This document shows, piece by piece, positions 31,185 through 42,600 of a DNA stretch of 64,000 bases. Made by a program: the position numbers and the translations under genes. The DNA is from Strigamia acuminata (taxonomy: Eukaryota; Arthropoda; Chilopoda; Geophilomorpha; Linotaeniidae), in assembly GCA_949358305.1 (NCBI GenBank), contig OX442322.1, positions 2,294,001 to 2,358,000 on the forward strand. The letters run 5' to 3'. Below the pieces are notes generated by a model. The model made no database searches and had not been told where the DNA came from. It saw only the letters and a list, made by a program, of their open reading frames with translations. The stretch's first letter is position 1, and each line of letters opens with the position of its first letter.

Positions 31185-32056
31185 TGTGGCAAGGTCGTTT
31201 TTGCGGATCGAGAGAATTCAATGTGGAAATGTGAAATAATATGTGAAACTCCATCTTTATAATTAAAATTGTTTATTAAGTAAACAGAATAAATGAATAA
31301 TAATTAAAAGAGAAAAAATGATATTTAATTCGCCTTCTCTAAGGCAGGCTCACGCCAAATCTAACCTACAAAATAGGCCTATGTAACACAGTACATAGCC
31401 TAGCTAAAAATAAGCTAAAGCAAAATACACTCAACTAACAGTATGTTTCTATCCAATCAATTAAAGTAGACAAATGGAAGAAAAATGGATTTTAGGCAAT
31501 CAAATGTGGTACTTACAATTAACATAGTAGAACTTGGAATTCACACACACAAACACAATTGTTCACTTGAGTTTTTGGTAGATTTAGTTGACTTCAACAT
31601 AGCACTTGGTTGGTGGTTTCAATTGGATACATGAAGACTCAAAAGTGGTTTCCTTGGATGTCCAAAATTGTTCTATGTTGGGTGACCAAACAACATCAAA
31701 GTAGGTGTTCTCAGCAAGAGAATATTGGAGCCAACTCAGCAACTGAGAGAGATGTTCACTGCTTGAAAAAGTGTGTGCAACTGTGCTTTCACTGCTTTTT
31801 CACAGGTGTTGAAATTATGCATTCCAACCCCTGCTAATCCGGCAGTGTCATCTCATATGCTAGTTCTCATGTACACTCAAGAGCAACTGAGGTACTTAAC
31901 TTCTCCTACTCTCTAATTACTTAATTGCTCAAGTTCTGAGAAACGAATGACTCATCAACAGGTGCATGAGTGTCTAAAATGGTGTCCAACAATAAAACAG
32001 TACATTTGATGTGCATTGCAGTGCTGCACTGGGGCTGCCATATTTTGCTCGTGACA
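31185..32056 (-). mobile_element. 5' LTR of Gypsy-2
   Basis: 872 bp, TGTCACGAGC...CCACA on the minus strand. Partner of 8960-9831. Short plus-strand ORFs here (for example 31610-31837) recur in both LTRs and are not considered genes. Confidence 0.9.
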
Positions 32057-32633
32057 GTTAACATTTCGAAAATGTGCTAAGTTCGCTTTATTCGCTGGAA
32101 AAATGGCGATAGATTCGTTTCGTTTTTCACTCAATTCGGCACTTTTATTAATATCAACCAAGACTATAGAAAATTGTCTCAAAATTGTCCAAATCATCAA
32201 GTAAATTCGAATTATTCTCGGTTCACTGCAAATAACTTGCGTTCACCTCGAAAAACAAGAAAATACAACTTCAAATCACATCACATCTCGCCTATGTTCA
32301 TTTCAATTTTCGTCAATTAAAAGTACCTACTTTCACCAAAAATACACAAAATCCTCGTCAATCACACTCTGAAGAATGTTAGTTCCCTTCGCTCACTGCA
32401 ATCCACTTGCGTTCGCTTGAGAAAAAGCTAGTAAAACGCAGTATAGTCTTGCTGTGGCTGCTTTCTAAGTCGTCGTGACCGGAAATCACTTTCAACAGAT
32501 GGCTGTGCATGCGCGTTAGGTAGTACGACGCTTGCGACACCTGGTGATGGTTTCTGCGGCTGATTCTTCTCGTCTTCGCTTGGCGACGATTTCGGCAACT
32601 GATTTTGCTGTTTTAAATCAATTTGCTTTGATT
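32057..32633. other. Flanking sequence between Gypsy-2 and Copia-1
   Basis: Begins with the GTTA target duplication. Contains no convincing ORF, repeat or RNA gene. It is probably older host or mobile-element sequence. Ends where the truncated Copia-1 LTR starts. Confidence 0.4.
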
Positions 32634-32701
32634 CAAAGCTGCACTTGCAAATAAACGATGTTTATTTTGTTTTTCCTGCCTCATCTCTTCTAAAAACAAC
32701 A

Positions 32702-32712
32702 TGGTAGCAGAG
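32702..32712 (+). other. Copia-1 primer binding site, initiator Met tRNA 3' end
   Basis: TGGTAGCAGAG directly after the LTR tip AAACAACA. It is complementary to the 3' end of eukaryotic initiator tRNA-Met (…CTCTGCTACCA). Confidence 0.8.
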
Positions 32713-33024
32713 AATAAGGACTAAACATCATCTGTGAGTGCTTTTTGGTTTAATTTTTTCAATTTGTCACAGTGATTTTCGGCCACCTCATTCACGCTTA
32801 TCGATTGATCGCTCCTGGCAAGATGGCCGACCTCGCTTTATCTCGCCCGCTCAACCGACAATTTTGATGCTTTTTCCGCAATTTGCAACGGATTTCAACG
32901 CTGACAAATTTCGTGGGCATACTACAGATCTGGTTGGACATTTGTGAGTACTTTTCCCGATGAATTTCCGTGAGTTTTGGCCGATGATCGCCGCCAAAGT
33001 GCCCAATCGTGATGCGAAATGTTC

Positions 33025-33690
33025 GGAACAATTTTACTTTACTGGCCACCTCTCAGATCATCTCCAAAATTTGGATATAGGGGTATTCTAGGGTGAAAAA
33101 ACGAATGGCGTTGACGGTTTTTGGGGCAAACATAAGCGGAAGCGGAAAACAGCAGAGTAATGACCAGTGATTGCCATCAAATGTTTACTTTCTCATTTTT
33201 ATAACCCTAATTTCATTGTTAGCTGTCAATCATTCTCTCCCCAGCATTGTTACGCACGTGCGCTCTTATTGTCAGCCATCTTTATTTTTGTACCAGTTTT
33301 TCACCTGATTTCATACAATAAAAACGTTTCGTTTCACTCTAAGATTTGTTCAGTTTCATCATCCATGCACCTAAAAAAGGTTTCCATTTCATCCCAGGTT
33401 TGTACCCTCACCTAACCTAACCTCACCTAACCTAACCTCACCTAACCTAACCTAACCTAACCCGCAACACAACAACAACATAAAGGACAACAACAACAAT
33501 GGGTCATATAATTCCAATGCTTAACCTAACCTCACCAGTATAAACCAACTACTAATAAACTCTTGATTTCCGCTTCCGCTTTCGTTTGCCCCAAAAACCG
33601 TCAACGCCATTCGTTTTTTCACCCTTCAATACCCCTATATCCATATTTTGGAGATGATCTGAGAGGTGGCCAGTAAAGTAAAATTATACC
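33025..33690. mobile_element. Non-autonomous TIR transposon, 666 bp, 8-bp TSD
   Basis: Terminal inverted repeats of over 100 bp (left GGAACAATTTTACTTTACTGG, right the complement of GGTATAATTTTACTTTACTGG). AAATGTTC flanks both ends (33017-33024 and 33691-33698). No transposase inside. TIR length with an 8-bp duplication suggests a Mutator-like MITE; hAT is the alternative. Its middle holds the telomere-like repeat at 33407-33461. Confidence 0.8.
33407..33461. repeat. Interstitial telomere-like CCTAA/CCTCA repeat
   Basis: About ten tandem pentamers, mostly CCTAA with interspersed CCTCA, i.e. TTAGG and TGAGG on the other strand. TTAGG is the arthropod telomere motif. The array lies inside a TIR transposon, so it may travel with it rather than mark an old chromosome end. 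Confidence 0.75.
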
Positions 33691-34579
33691 AAATGTTCAC
33701 GATGATTTTCGCCGCCTAATTCGAGTGAATTACGAATTATTTACGATGCCTGCGTGTCCACTAGACCGCCAGCAGTGTGTAGGCAACCACACAGCATATT
33801 TTCGAGTAGTTTTCCGTGAGTTTCACCGATTTTTTACGCCGATTTTCGTCCCTAATGTGCTGCATTACTGCGCGCACGGTGCAGATCGTCGTTAGCGAGT
33901 GTTTCATCGCGGATTTTGTGCTCTTCGCCTGTGTTTTTGCGGAATTTCATCAGTGTCGTGTTGCATTTGGATTATTTACGTGTTTTCACACGTACAGTGA
34001 GTACTTTCGTGACATTTTCGTGACAGTTGTGTACATTTTTTCGTGTTTGTTTCGCCGAGAATGAACAAGAGGGCGGCAAACGACGTGTTCCGAGATTTTC
34101 GACGATTTTCATCAGATTTTTGAAGATTTTCGGACTGAATTCATGTGTCTCATGTATTTTTTGCTTATTATTTTGCAGATTTTTGTCAAAAACAACGATT
34201 CATGTATTTAATTCCGTGTTCGAAGTCAAACACTAAGTGGCAGACATTTGCCATCGATTTCCACGGGATTTTCAACGATTTTGAAGGATTTTTCGCACCC
34301 CGGTGTGCGCAACAGAGAATCTCCTGCGAATTTTGTTTAATACCCCTCTTTTGTTTTCTAATTTTTCATATTTTTCGCCTTCCCAGTCGTGAAACTCTGT
34401 GCAACTTTTGGGGGACCCTGTGTAGGATCCTGGGATTATTTTTGCAAAAGTTTAATTATTTTTGCGATTTAATTCCTTGCCTTGGTCATTGCACTTTGAC
34501 CATTGTATTTATTTGCCGTGCCCGACAGTGGAGTATCCGGGGGCCACAGGGCCATTATTTCCCGACAACTCCTTAACAG

Positions 34580-35975
34580 TGTGACGGTTATAAAACCGTA
34601 TTATCCAATGTTCACACTAGATGGCGCTGTTTATCTAACGCGCGCAGTTTAAACTCGATAAAGTTACGAGTTATATTAAAGAATTAATATAAACGTTGCG
34701 AATAAAATATACAGTATTTTATTAGACTCCACAAAGTATTATTTACTTGAGATATTGATTCTATCGAATCAATATCCTGTTGTGCTTACCTTTTGAAGAG
34801 AACCAATCGGACTCTTCTGGACCCAGTTCAATATTAGGTCCGGACTAGTGATCCACGAATCCATGGATTCAGGCATCTGATTGGCTGTCGCCAATCTGAT
34901 TGTTCTTCAGAACTATATAAGCTCTGGTTTTCACCAGCGCGACCCCCTTGGCTTGAATGAATATTGTTGTATTGCATTGTTGTTATCGTATGATCTCACT
35001 TTCTCTCACGACACATCGGGCCTCCTCAGCTCTCAATGGATATGTATTATTACTATCACGTTATTGCTTGTTGTAGGGCCCATCTGGGAAGGCTAACCTT
35101 GTAGACATGTTAAATACATGAAATGGCCCCGTAGCGCTAGCTTGCTGTTCCAAGGGACAGTTAGATTTCGTACGGTGGCATAGTATATCGTCCATGCACA
35201 GGATTCATTAATCCGTTAAACAAATATCAAATTATATGATCGGTGATAGTCGCATCTATTTGCGCGATTCTCCGATCATAGGTCAGATGCTCTGCCAGAG
35301 CAAATATACGGGAAGTCGAACCCGTTTAACAAATATGGGCAAACTGTATTCCCAGGGTTCCGGTGCAGTGCACTGGTCCTTCCGTTAAGTAGGCAAGATT
35401 TGTCTGAGGTCGGTAAAAGGTCTGTTTACAGGCGACGCACCGGGTTGGTAGCCTGTGAGCAATTGCATTCATACCTTGCGCTAAACAAATACTCGGGTAT
35501 TGGTAATGCCGATTTGGTAGTCCCCCAGGAACTGTTTACCCAGTGGTTGGTACCACTGAAAGCGACTTGACGCAGAAAACAAATACCCGGCGCCTGATCA
35601 CGAGATCTTGTCGTCGTAAGGCATGCTGGCGGATGGAGCTTCAACAACTCCCGCGATGGTCCCCTCGACTGTCGTGACTGTCCCCGCCCATAGAATAACA
35701 ATATGACAATCCATTTGTTATATTACGCTAATAATGTTTTGATGATTTGAATACAGAATGTTCTAATGAATATTCCCGACTAAATACGAAGGATTCTTCG
35801 TATTAATAGATATCCGAGCTGCGGGACTGAATACGACTCCGTAGCGCTAACTGTGACGATGCCGCAAAGTCAGCCGCACCACTCGAACAGCATCGCCCGG
35901 ACAGGGCCGTTTCGACCTATGAGGCAAAGAGGCGGCCGCCTCAGGCGGCACACTGACAGGGGCGGCAATTTTGGC

Positions 35976-36033
<58 letters not shown>

Positions 36034-36403
36034 CCAAAAATATTTTCGGACGTATTCAGAAATAGGTTTTTTTTTTTTTTTTTTTTTTTTTGGGGGGGGG
36101 GGGGGGCGGCATTTTTAATGCTCGCCTCACCACAGATATTTACTAGAAACGGCCCTGCGCCCGGATCCTCAACCAGTGTAGCCGTCGTTACACGTATCCA
36201 GAACCCCAACTCCAGTTGTAATGTTAATAAACATGTAATGTATCACACTAAAATCGTAAGTTATTATTTTGGTCACATATTCACGTTGTACAGACTTCCG
36301 TAGCTTATCTCGGTTAGGTTATTTCTAGTTGTAGAAATGTCTTGTTTAAACCGATTTATCTCTTATAATGGCTAATTATTCAGCCAAAAGTAGAATCGTC
36401 ACA
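34580..36403 (+). mobile_element. Solo LTR of the element-5 family, about 1.8 kb including a MITE
   Basis: Starts TGTGACGGTT and ends ATCGTCACA. It is the inverted relative of 48961-50714: shared blocks include GATGGCGCTGTTTA, GGTCCGGACTAGTG, the tract around ATGCTGGCGGATGGAG and the TCTACTTTTGGCTGA end. A TATATAA box lies at about 34914. No polypurine tract or coding sequence adjoins it, and the Copia-1 leader continues on both sides, so it is a solo LTR. Flanks ACAG and ACGG may be a diverged 4-bp target duplication. Confidence 0.7.
35902..36157. mobile_element. hAT-type MITE, 256 bp, with very long homopolymers
   Basis: Ends CAGGGCCGTTTC and GAAACGGCCCTG form the TIRs. CGCCCGGA is duplicated on both sides (35894-35901 and 36158-36165), the 8 bp typical of hAT. 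The related LTR at 48961-50714 has a single CGCCCGGA-type site and no insert at the same place (about 49212-49219). Inside are about 55 A (35977-36031), 25 T (36067-36091) and 15 G (36092-36106). Confidence 0.85.
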
Positions 36404-36563
36404 ACGGCCACTGTTTAGACGGGTTAACTAGTAACCTGTATAGCCCATTCGTTGGATATCCGCCTCGAACATCGTCAACGGTTTCCCAGCGCGTAATTGC
36501 ATTTTTCTTTGCCACGGTTGACATTTCTCAAAGTGACACCGCTCTTCATTACCGCTCTTCGAA

Positions 36564-38547
36564 ATGGCTGAATCCGACAAAGCAACCACGCATCATTTCT
36601 CCATTGCACAACTTAATTCAGACAATTACAAATCGTGGTTGAAAAATATTCAGTTTTTATTACTTGAGAAAGGTGTGGACCAGTTTATCGACGAGAAACC
36701 TCCCGTGAAGGACGATACGTGGGATGAGTCTCGGAAACAACTTCACGACGACCGCTACAAACGTGCAAAAGCTCTTCTCGGTTTGTTTGTTGAGCCGCAA
36801 TATCAGGACATCGTGCTTGCCTCCGCCACTGCTTGCGACGCATGGGTCGCATTGAAAGCGACATTTCAACCAACTTCTCTTGCCCGAATTGCTACACTCG
36901 ATTCGGGTTCTTTCGACCACGTGTGTCCAGAGCGTGATTGTTTTGCCAATTACAAGCCGGTCTCCAATTATTTCATCATTTTAGGTGAAGGTCGTTCTCG
37001 AGTGGATGGTATTGGAGATGTGGTGTTGCGAGTTATGCATAATGCATAATGCATAATGTTTTGCATGCCCCTGCTTTCTCGCGTAATTTGGTGAGCCTAT
37101 CGAAGATCGATCGTGCCGGACTGCATTTGGCGGCCGCGAATGGTGTTATGTCCATTTATCACCCTGATGATAAAGCCAAACAATTTCTTTTAACGGCCAA
37201 ACTGAAGGATGATTCATATTCCCTTCAGAATATTTTGCCCGCGGATTTTACATCTGCGACGCCTCCTACGGCTACATCCGTCCCAGTTCCCAAACAGGTT
37301 CTTTCTGCGTCGACTTTGAAGTCACCTGTCCGGCATGTCACTTTTGCCGAGGAACCTGTTTCAACCTCTTCTCCCAAACCCCGAAGAGAAAGTTGTCTGA
37401 TTTGGAGCTTTGGCACCGGAGATTTGGGCATTTTAATGCCGACGGTATTCGCCACTTGGCGAAATCTCCGAATGCTTCCGGAATAGAAATTTCTACTTCC
37501 GCATTGCCAGCATGTGCTGTGTGTGCCCGTGCCAAATCCACCCGTGCTTCATTTCCAAGCATTAAGGAAGGTATTTCTTCCAAGAAGCCTTTAGATTTGC
37601 TTCATATGGATGTTTGGGGTCATTCGAATACCACATCCATCGGTGGCGCTCGTTATTTACTAACGATCGTAGATGACTTTTCCCGTTATTTTTTTGTTGT
37701 GCCCATGAAAACGAAGGGGGAAGTTTTTGAAGTTTTTAAGTTATTCCATGCTCGGATGGAGGTTTTATGGGGGGCTGGCTGCATTAAAACAGCCAGGACT
37801 GATAATGGCTAAGAATTTTGTTCCAAAAATTTCGAAAATTTCCTAGTCCAGCGCGGCATCAAGGCACAGCGCACGAATGTCTATACACCCGAGCAGAATG
37901 GCGTCGCGGAACGCCTAAACCGCACCTTACTTGAGGGCGTGTGTTCCTTCTTTTTGTCCACGTCTTTGCCTCGACAGCTGTGGGCTGAGCTCGCGGTTAC
38001 TATGATTTATTTGAAGAACCGCTTCCCACATAAGTTTCTGAACAATCTTGTCCCCTATTGTCTGTGGTATGGCAAGACTGTTCCACTCAAACACCTTAAG
38101 GTGATTGGGTCAAGGTGTTTCGTGCACATCTCGAAGCAAGTCCGTGGTTCGAAATTCGAATCCCAAGCCTGGACTGGCATCGTGGTTGGCTATGCCTTTC
38201 GCACGCGAGGTTATCGCGTGTGGTGCCGTAAGCGCAGAGAGGTTTTTGAGTCGAAACATGTCCGTTTTGATGAGGAATGTATGTGGGGACATCCTCGTTT
38301 TTATGAGGGCACCGAGATCACCGATGAAGGTGCGATATCGGTGGAGCTTGAGCCGGATTTTATTTCCGACCAATTGCCTCCCGTTCCCCAAGGTGGTGCT
38401 CCTGCACCCCAAGCTCCTCCTCCTGCACCTCCACCTCCTCCTGGACTTCCACCTCCTGGACCTCCACCTCCTGGACTTCCACCTCCAGGTGCACCTATTG
38501 CTTTGCAACCCCCATTAAGAGCACATCCTTTGCCTCCACCTCCTGTT
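36564..38547 (+). pseudogene. Copia-1 Gag-protease-integrase, broken, 5' half
   Basis: Starts MAESDKATTHHFSI with a copia Gag (NSDNYKSWLKNI...). At about 36900 Gag jumps directly into the protease (DSGSFDHVCPERD), so the zinc knuckle region is deleted. A repeated heptamer (GCATAAT, three times at 37035-37057) shifts the frame after RVMHN. Integrase follows: LWHRRFGH zinc domain, LLHMDVWG (Asp), ARTDNG then a TAA (37810) at the expected Glu-Phe, and EQNGVAERLNRT (Glu). The C-terminal domain ends in a proline-glycine repeat (PPPGLPPPGP...) and is cut by Copia-2 at 38548. At least three disabling changes. Confidence 0.85.
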
Positions 38548-38867
38548 TGTTAAGATATAATGTATATTGATGAGCAATCACTTTTACAACATGTGTGCAT
38601 ATATATCTTTGCGTATTATCATGTAACTAAGTGTTAGTGTATGTGTTTGGCCAACGCGAGTGATCGCAATGTTTGTTTACATACAGTGTCTGTATGCTGC
38701 CTACAGGTGTCGCTTTTTTTGCATTGAGGTCATGTGACCAATCAATAAAGATCACTTGATGTGTTGGTTCTCACCTGTTAACATGATGTCTCTTTCTTTC
38801 ACCTGATGTGTTTTTCCAATCCACTACATTTGTCACTAATTGCAGAAGTTTGCAACACTATTCAACA
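38548..38867 (+). mobile_element. 5' LTR of Copia-2
   Basis: 320 bp; AATAAAG at about 38744 is the likely polyadenylation signal. Twin of 44148-44467. Confidence 0.95.
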
Positions 38868-38868
38868 A

Positions 38869-38879
38869 GGTTATGGGCC
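38869..38879 (+). other. Copia-2 primer site, internal part of initiator Met tRNA
   Basis: GGTTATGGGCC one base after the LTR is complementary to the anticodon-arm region of initiator tRNA-Met, not to its 3' end. Drosophila copia is known to use such a tRNA half. This differs from Copia-1, -3 and -4 here, which match the tRNA 3' end. Confidence 0.75.
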
Positions 38880-39650
38880 ACAAACAACGTGCGAAAAACA
38901 GGCAGAGTGAAGAGAAATACCTCAAGTCAACCACAGGTGAAAAAGTGGGCGTTTCTCCTCAAAATCCAAGATGGCGGCGTCCATAAGGAATGGAATCAAC
39001 CTGTGCTTATGCCAAGGATCCACGGTTCTACAAGCGATTATTGGTCATCAAGCGACACAGGATCATTAATTGGGTTCGAACATTATAGAACTTTTATTTA
39101 ATACGTTTTTTTTGGCCATTTTCGGACGATTTTCCGAATATCGCGAGGCGCGATACGTAACGTCGACGTGGCGTTAATTTTCGCCGAGAAAACAACTCGA
39201 CGACAAATACGCAAGGACGACGACGCTCGACAACCACACGGGAAGTGTGAACGAGCAATAAACGAACGGGAATTGCCAAAAACGAGAAAATTCTCGAAGG
39301 AACTGAATTTTTCGAGGCGAAAAAGACGGAAAAACGAGGGAAAATCAACAATACGACGATTTTTCTCAACCACACGTGAAGTGTGATTCCAGGCTGTCGA
39401 TACAGAACAAGCATTTAATCTACAGCAGGAAGACATCATATTTGAACAATTTATTTCGTTTATTTCGTTTACTATTGTTGAATACCATTGTTAGCTTAGT
39501 GTTGTTACTAGGATACACTAACATAGTATTAAGAGCGAACTAACATCGCAACACTGCACCCAGTTGCGATTACCAGTATTTCAAAGTGTTTTGGAGCAAT
39601 CTTGTGTGTGTTTTTGCTGTGTTTCTGGTGTGTTGGACACTAAATTCACA
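38880..39650 (+). other. Copia-2 leader
   Basis: Non-coding region between primer site and ATG 39651. Short ORFs on both strands are not supported. A CAC(A)CG-G(A)AG-TGTGA motif appears at about 39235 and 39375. Confidence 0.5.
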
Positions 39651-42600
39651 ATGGACACGGAAAAACTCGACCGGAAGATTACACTTTTGAATAGGACGAA
39701 CTACGATACGTGGAAACAGCAAATCAAAGTGCTGTTGATGCACCACGGATGTTGGGCTTTCACCGATGGTACACAAGAAGCGCTGGCACCGGGAGCATCT
39801 TGGCGAGATCGCTCGGACTTTCAACTGCGAAAGGGGCGAGCTTTCAGCCTAATTTACTACGCCATTGAGGAGCAATACCACGAATTGCTCAGCGGGACCG
39901 AGGACGCGAAAACAGCGTGGGACACGCTAAAGACAAACTTCGAACCGGTCTCGAGGGCGAGAATAATACGTCTGTTGGACGAATTCTTCAATCTGAAGTA
40001 CGACCCAGCGACGGAGACGATCGGCGTATTCGCGGCGAAGATACGCAATGCGGCGAAGCGATTAGCCGACGTCAAACACGACTTGGACAATTTGTATCAG
40101 GCATTCCAGCTCATCCGATACCTGCCACAAGAATACCAGTCAATTGTGCAGAGTATTTATCGATGGGACGATAAGGATTTCACACTGGAAAAGGTTGAAG
40201 CGGAATTGGTCGCTGAGGAGGGCAGACTCGCGCAACAACGCAGAGATTCGGGCCAAGCGCCAATTACGGACGCTTTCAACATGGGAACAAGCACAAAGAG
40301 CAATGATAATTCGTCTAAATCCCAACAACAGCAAGGGAATAGCAGCCAAAACAACCGAGGCGGACAAAGGGGCGGCAAATTGAATTATCGAGGCGGCAAA
40401 AATTCGCGGAATTTCCGAGGAAATGCGACCGGATCATTACCACGGGGGCCGTGTTTTCGGTGCAATCAACCAGGGCACTGGGCAAGGGATTGCACAGCAC
40501 AATTACCGTCGAATAACAGCCAGAACACAAATACAGCGGAAGAATTGGACACAAACATGTTCGATGTCGGTTTTCTCATCGAGTTGAGCGAAGAAGAGAT
40601 GTTACAGTGCAGCGCAGCCAACAACTGTTGGATCTACGACACCGGGGCCACTGGACATTTCTGCAAAGACAGGAATCAATTCTTCAACTTCAAGGAAACC
40701 ACAGGGACAATAAGCCAAGCGGATAAGAAGACTTTAATTCAGATTCAAGGCGTCGGGGACGTTTGCGTGATGTGTTTGGTTGGAAGTGAGACAATTCCAA
40801 TCACATTGAAGAAAGTTTATTATGCGCCGGACATGCGACGAAATTTGTTGTCGGGACCGTGCATCGACGAAGCACGATGCAAAGTCGCCGTTGGCTCGGG
40901 ACTGGTCAAGATATACGATCCTCAGTGGAAGAGACAGCTGATGGAAGGCGTGAAGAAGGATCGTTTGTACTACATCAAGCTAAGCGACCAGAAGCCGGAC
41001 TTTGAGAAGTTACGACAAAAAGCGAATAGCAAAGCGAATGTTGGCGAACGGAAGAAACAAGAGCTAACTATTTCAACACAAAGTACAACGAAGAGTGCGT
41101 CTAATCCTGAGGAAGCAAGACTTTGGCATGAGTGGCTCGGACACATCTATTTTCCAAGCGTCCAAGCAATGAGCAAAGGAGGTGCAGTAATTGGGTTGCC
41201 AGTTTTGGACGTGCCAATTACACAGTGCGACGTTTGCACATTAGCCAAGAAGAAGGCGATTCCTCATAAGTCGTTGCCAGGAATTAGATTGACAGAGCCA
41301 CTCCAATTGCTACACATGGATGTATGTGGAGCATTTAGTACACCAACACTCTCGGGAAACATATACTTCTTAACTATCACGGATGACTTCTCTCGTTATT
41401 CGACAGTGTACTTAATGAAGAAGAAGGACGAAGTATTTGACATTTTCCAAAAACACGTGAAACGAATAGAACGATTGCTTGGGAAATCGGTTCTCGCAAT
41501 TCGTACGGATAACGGTATGGAGTTCTGCTCAAACAAATTTGGAGAGTATCTCCAAGGTCTAGGAATCGCTCACGAGAGGACTAACGCGTACACTCCAGTC
41601 CAAAATGGCGTTTCCGAGAGACTCAACCAGACATTAGCGAATGGAATGCGAGCGCTTGTGTACGATGCCGGCTTGGAACATCGATTCTGGGGAGAGGCCA
41701 TCCTGACTTTCAACTATCTCAGGAATAGAATCGCAAAGCTGAATTCGGACAAGACGCCGATGGAATTGTATTACAGACGGAAACCATCACTTAGACATTT
41801 GAGAAAATTCGGGAGTTTATGCTTTGTGCAGAAAAGGATCCGAGATGGCAAAATCGACAACAAGAGTCTGCATGGCATTATGCTCGGGTATTCAAGAATC
41901 ACGAAAGGATATAGAGTGTGGCTGCCGGAGTTTTCCAAAGTAATTGAAACCAACGACGTAAAGTTCGTGGAGAGCAGGCGCGGTGTTGAAGACGTGCTGG
42001 GCCTACCAGAAAAATACACGACATACATCGATAATTTGGACGACAATTTGGACACTGACAATGAGCGCCAATATTATTCGGATGAAGATGTCAGGCCGCC
42101 GCTACCCCCGCCAATACCAGTTAAGAAGAAGGAAGATCCACAACTGGAATTGCCCCCAGTTAAATTGAAATTTAGACTGCCAGATGACAAGTTGCATCAT
42201 AATTTACCAGAAGTGAAGTTGCAGGGCACTTTACCACAACCCGGACAAGGACTTTTGAATCCAGTTCCAACTATTCCTGCACTAGTTTGGAAGAAAACGG
42301 AGAAAGTCAGACCGACTGGACAAAGGGATGTCGAGTACACAATCGAGGGCTACGACAAACCCAAGTTACGCTCGATACCCGAGGTGAAGCGTTACTGTAC
42401 TGACCACAATCTTCGCGTACCAGCGCATCTGTTTGAGGACAAAAGAAAGAAAAAGCCCTCAGAATCAAACACGACGACAGATAGTCTTGACGTGGACTTT
42501 GACGATATCAATATCAACTTCGAAGCCAATCATCTAGAGGTCCACGTACCCGTACGTTATGAGGAAATTGCGACTTTACCCGAAAAGGATGAATGGCGCC

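Larger units (their letters stand above)
8960..32056 (-). mobile_element. Gypsy-2 LTR retrotransposon, minus strand, interrupted by Gypsy-3
   Basis: A Ty3/Gypsy element with 872-bp LTRs at 31185-32056 (5') and 8960-9831 (3'), each reading TGTCACGAGC...CCACA on the minus strand. GTTA flanks both sides (8956-8959 and 32057-32060), a 4-bp target duplication. It landed 9 bp outside the MULE target duplication. Coding order on the minus strand: gag, protease region, RT, RNase H, integrase, then a 1.9-kb 3' region with an antisense gene. The copy is inactive: a frameshift in gag, two in-frame TAG codons before RT, and the Gypsy-3 insertion. Confidence 0.9.
32713..36563 (+). other. Copia-1 leader, non-coding apart from inserted elements
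   Basis: Leader between primer site and gag, enlarged by a TIR element (33025-33690) and a solo LTR (34580-36403). A block at about 32740-32975, with CAAGATGGCCGACCTCG and GCATACTACAG, is repeated at 53420-53660 next to element-6. Splice-donor-like GTGAGTACTTT occurs at about 32943 and similar words near 32731 and 33996, which may mean a spliced leader; no acceptor was identified. Confidence 0.5.

Noticed and set aside
33407-33461. True telomere or chromosome end
   Set aside because: Array is short, degenerate and enclosed by transposon TIRs, with sequence continuing on both sides.
35853-36303. ORFs with poly-lysine or poly-phenylalanine
   Set aside because: Produced by the A, T and G homopolymers of the MITE.
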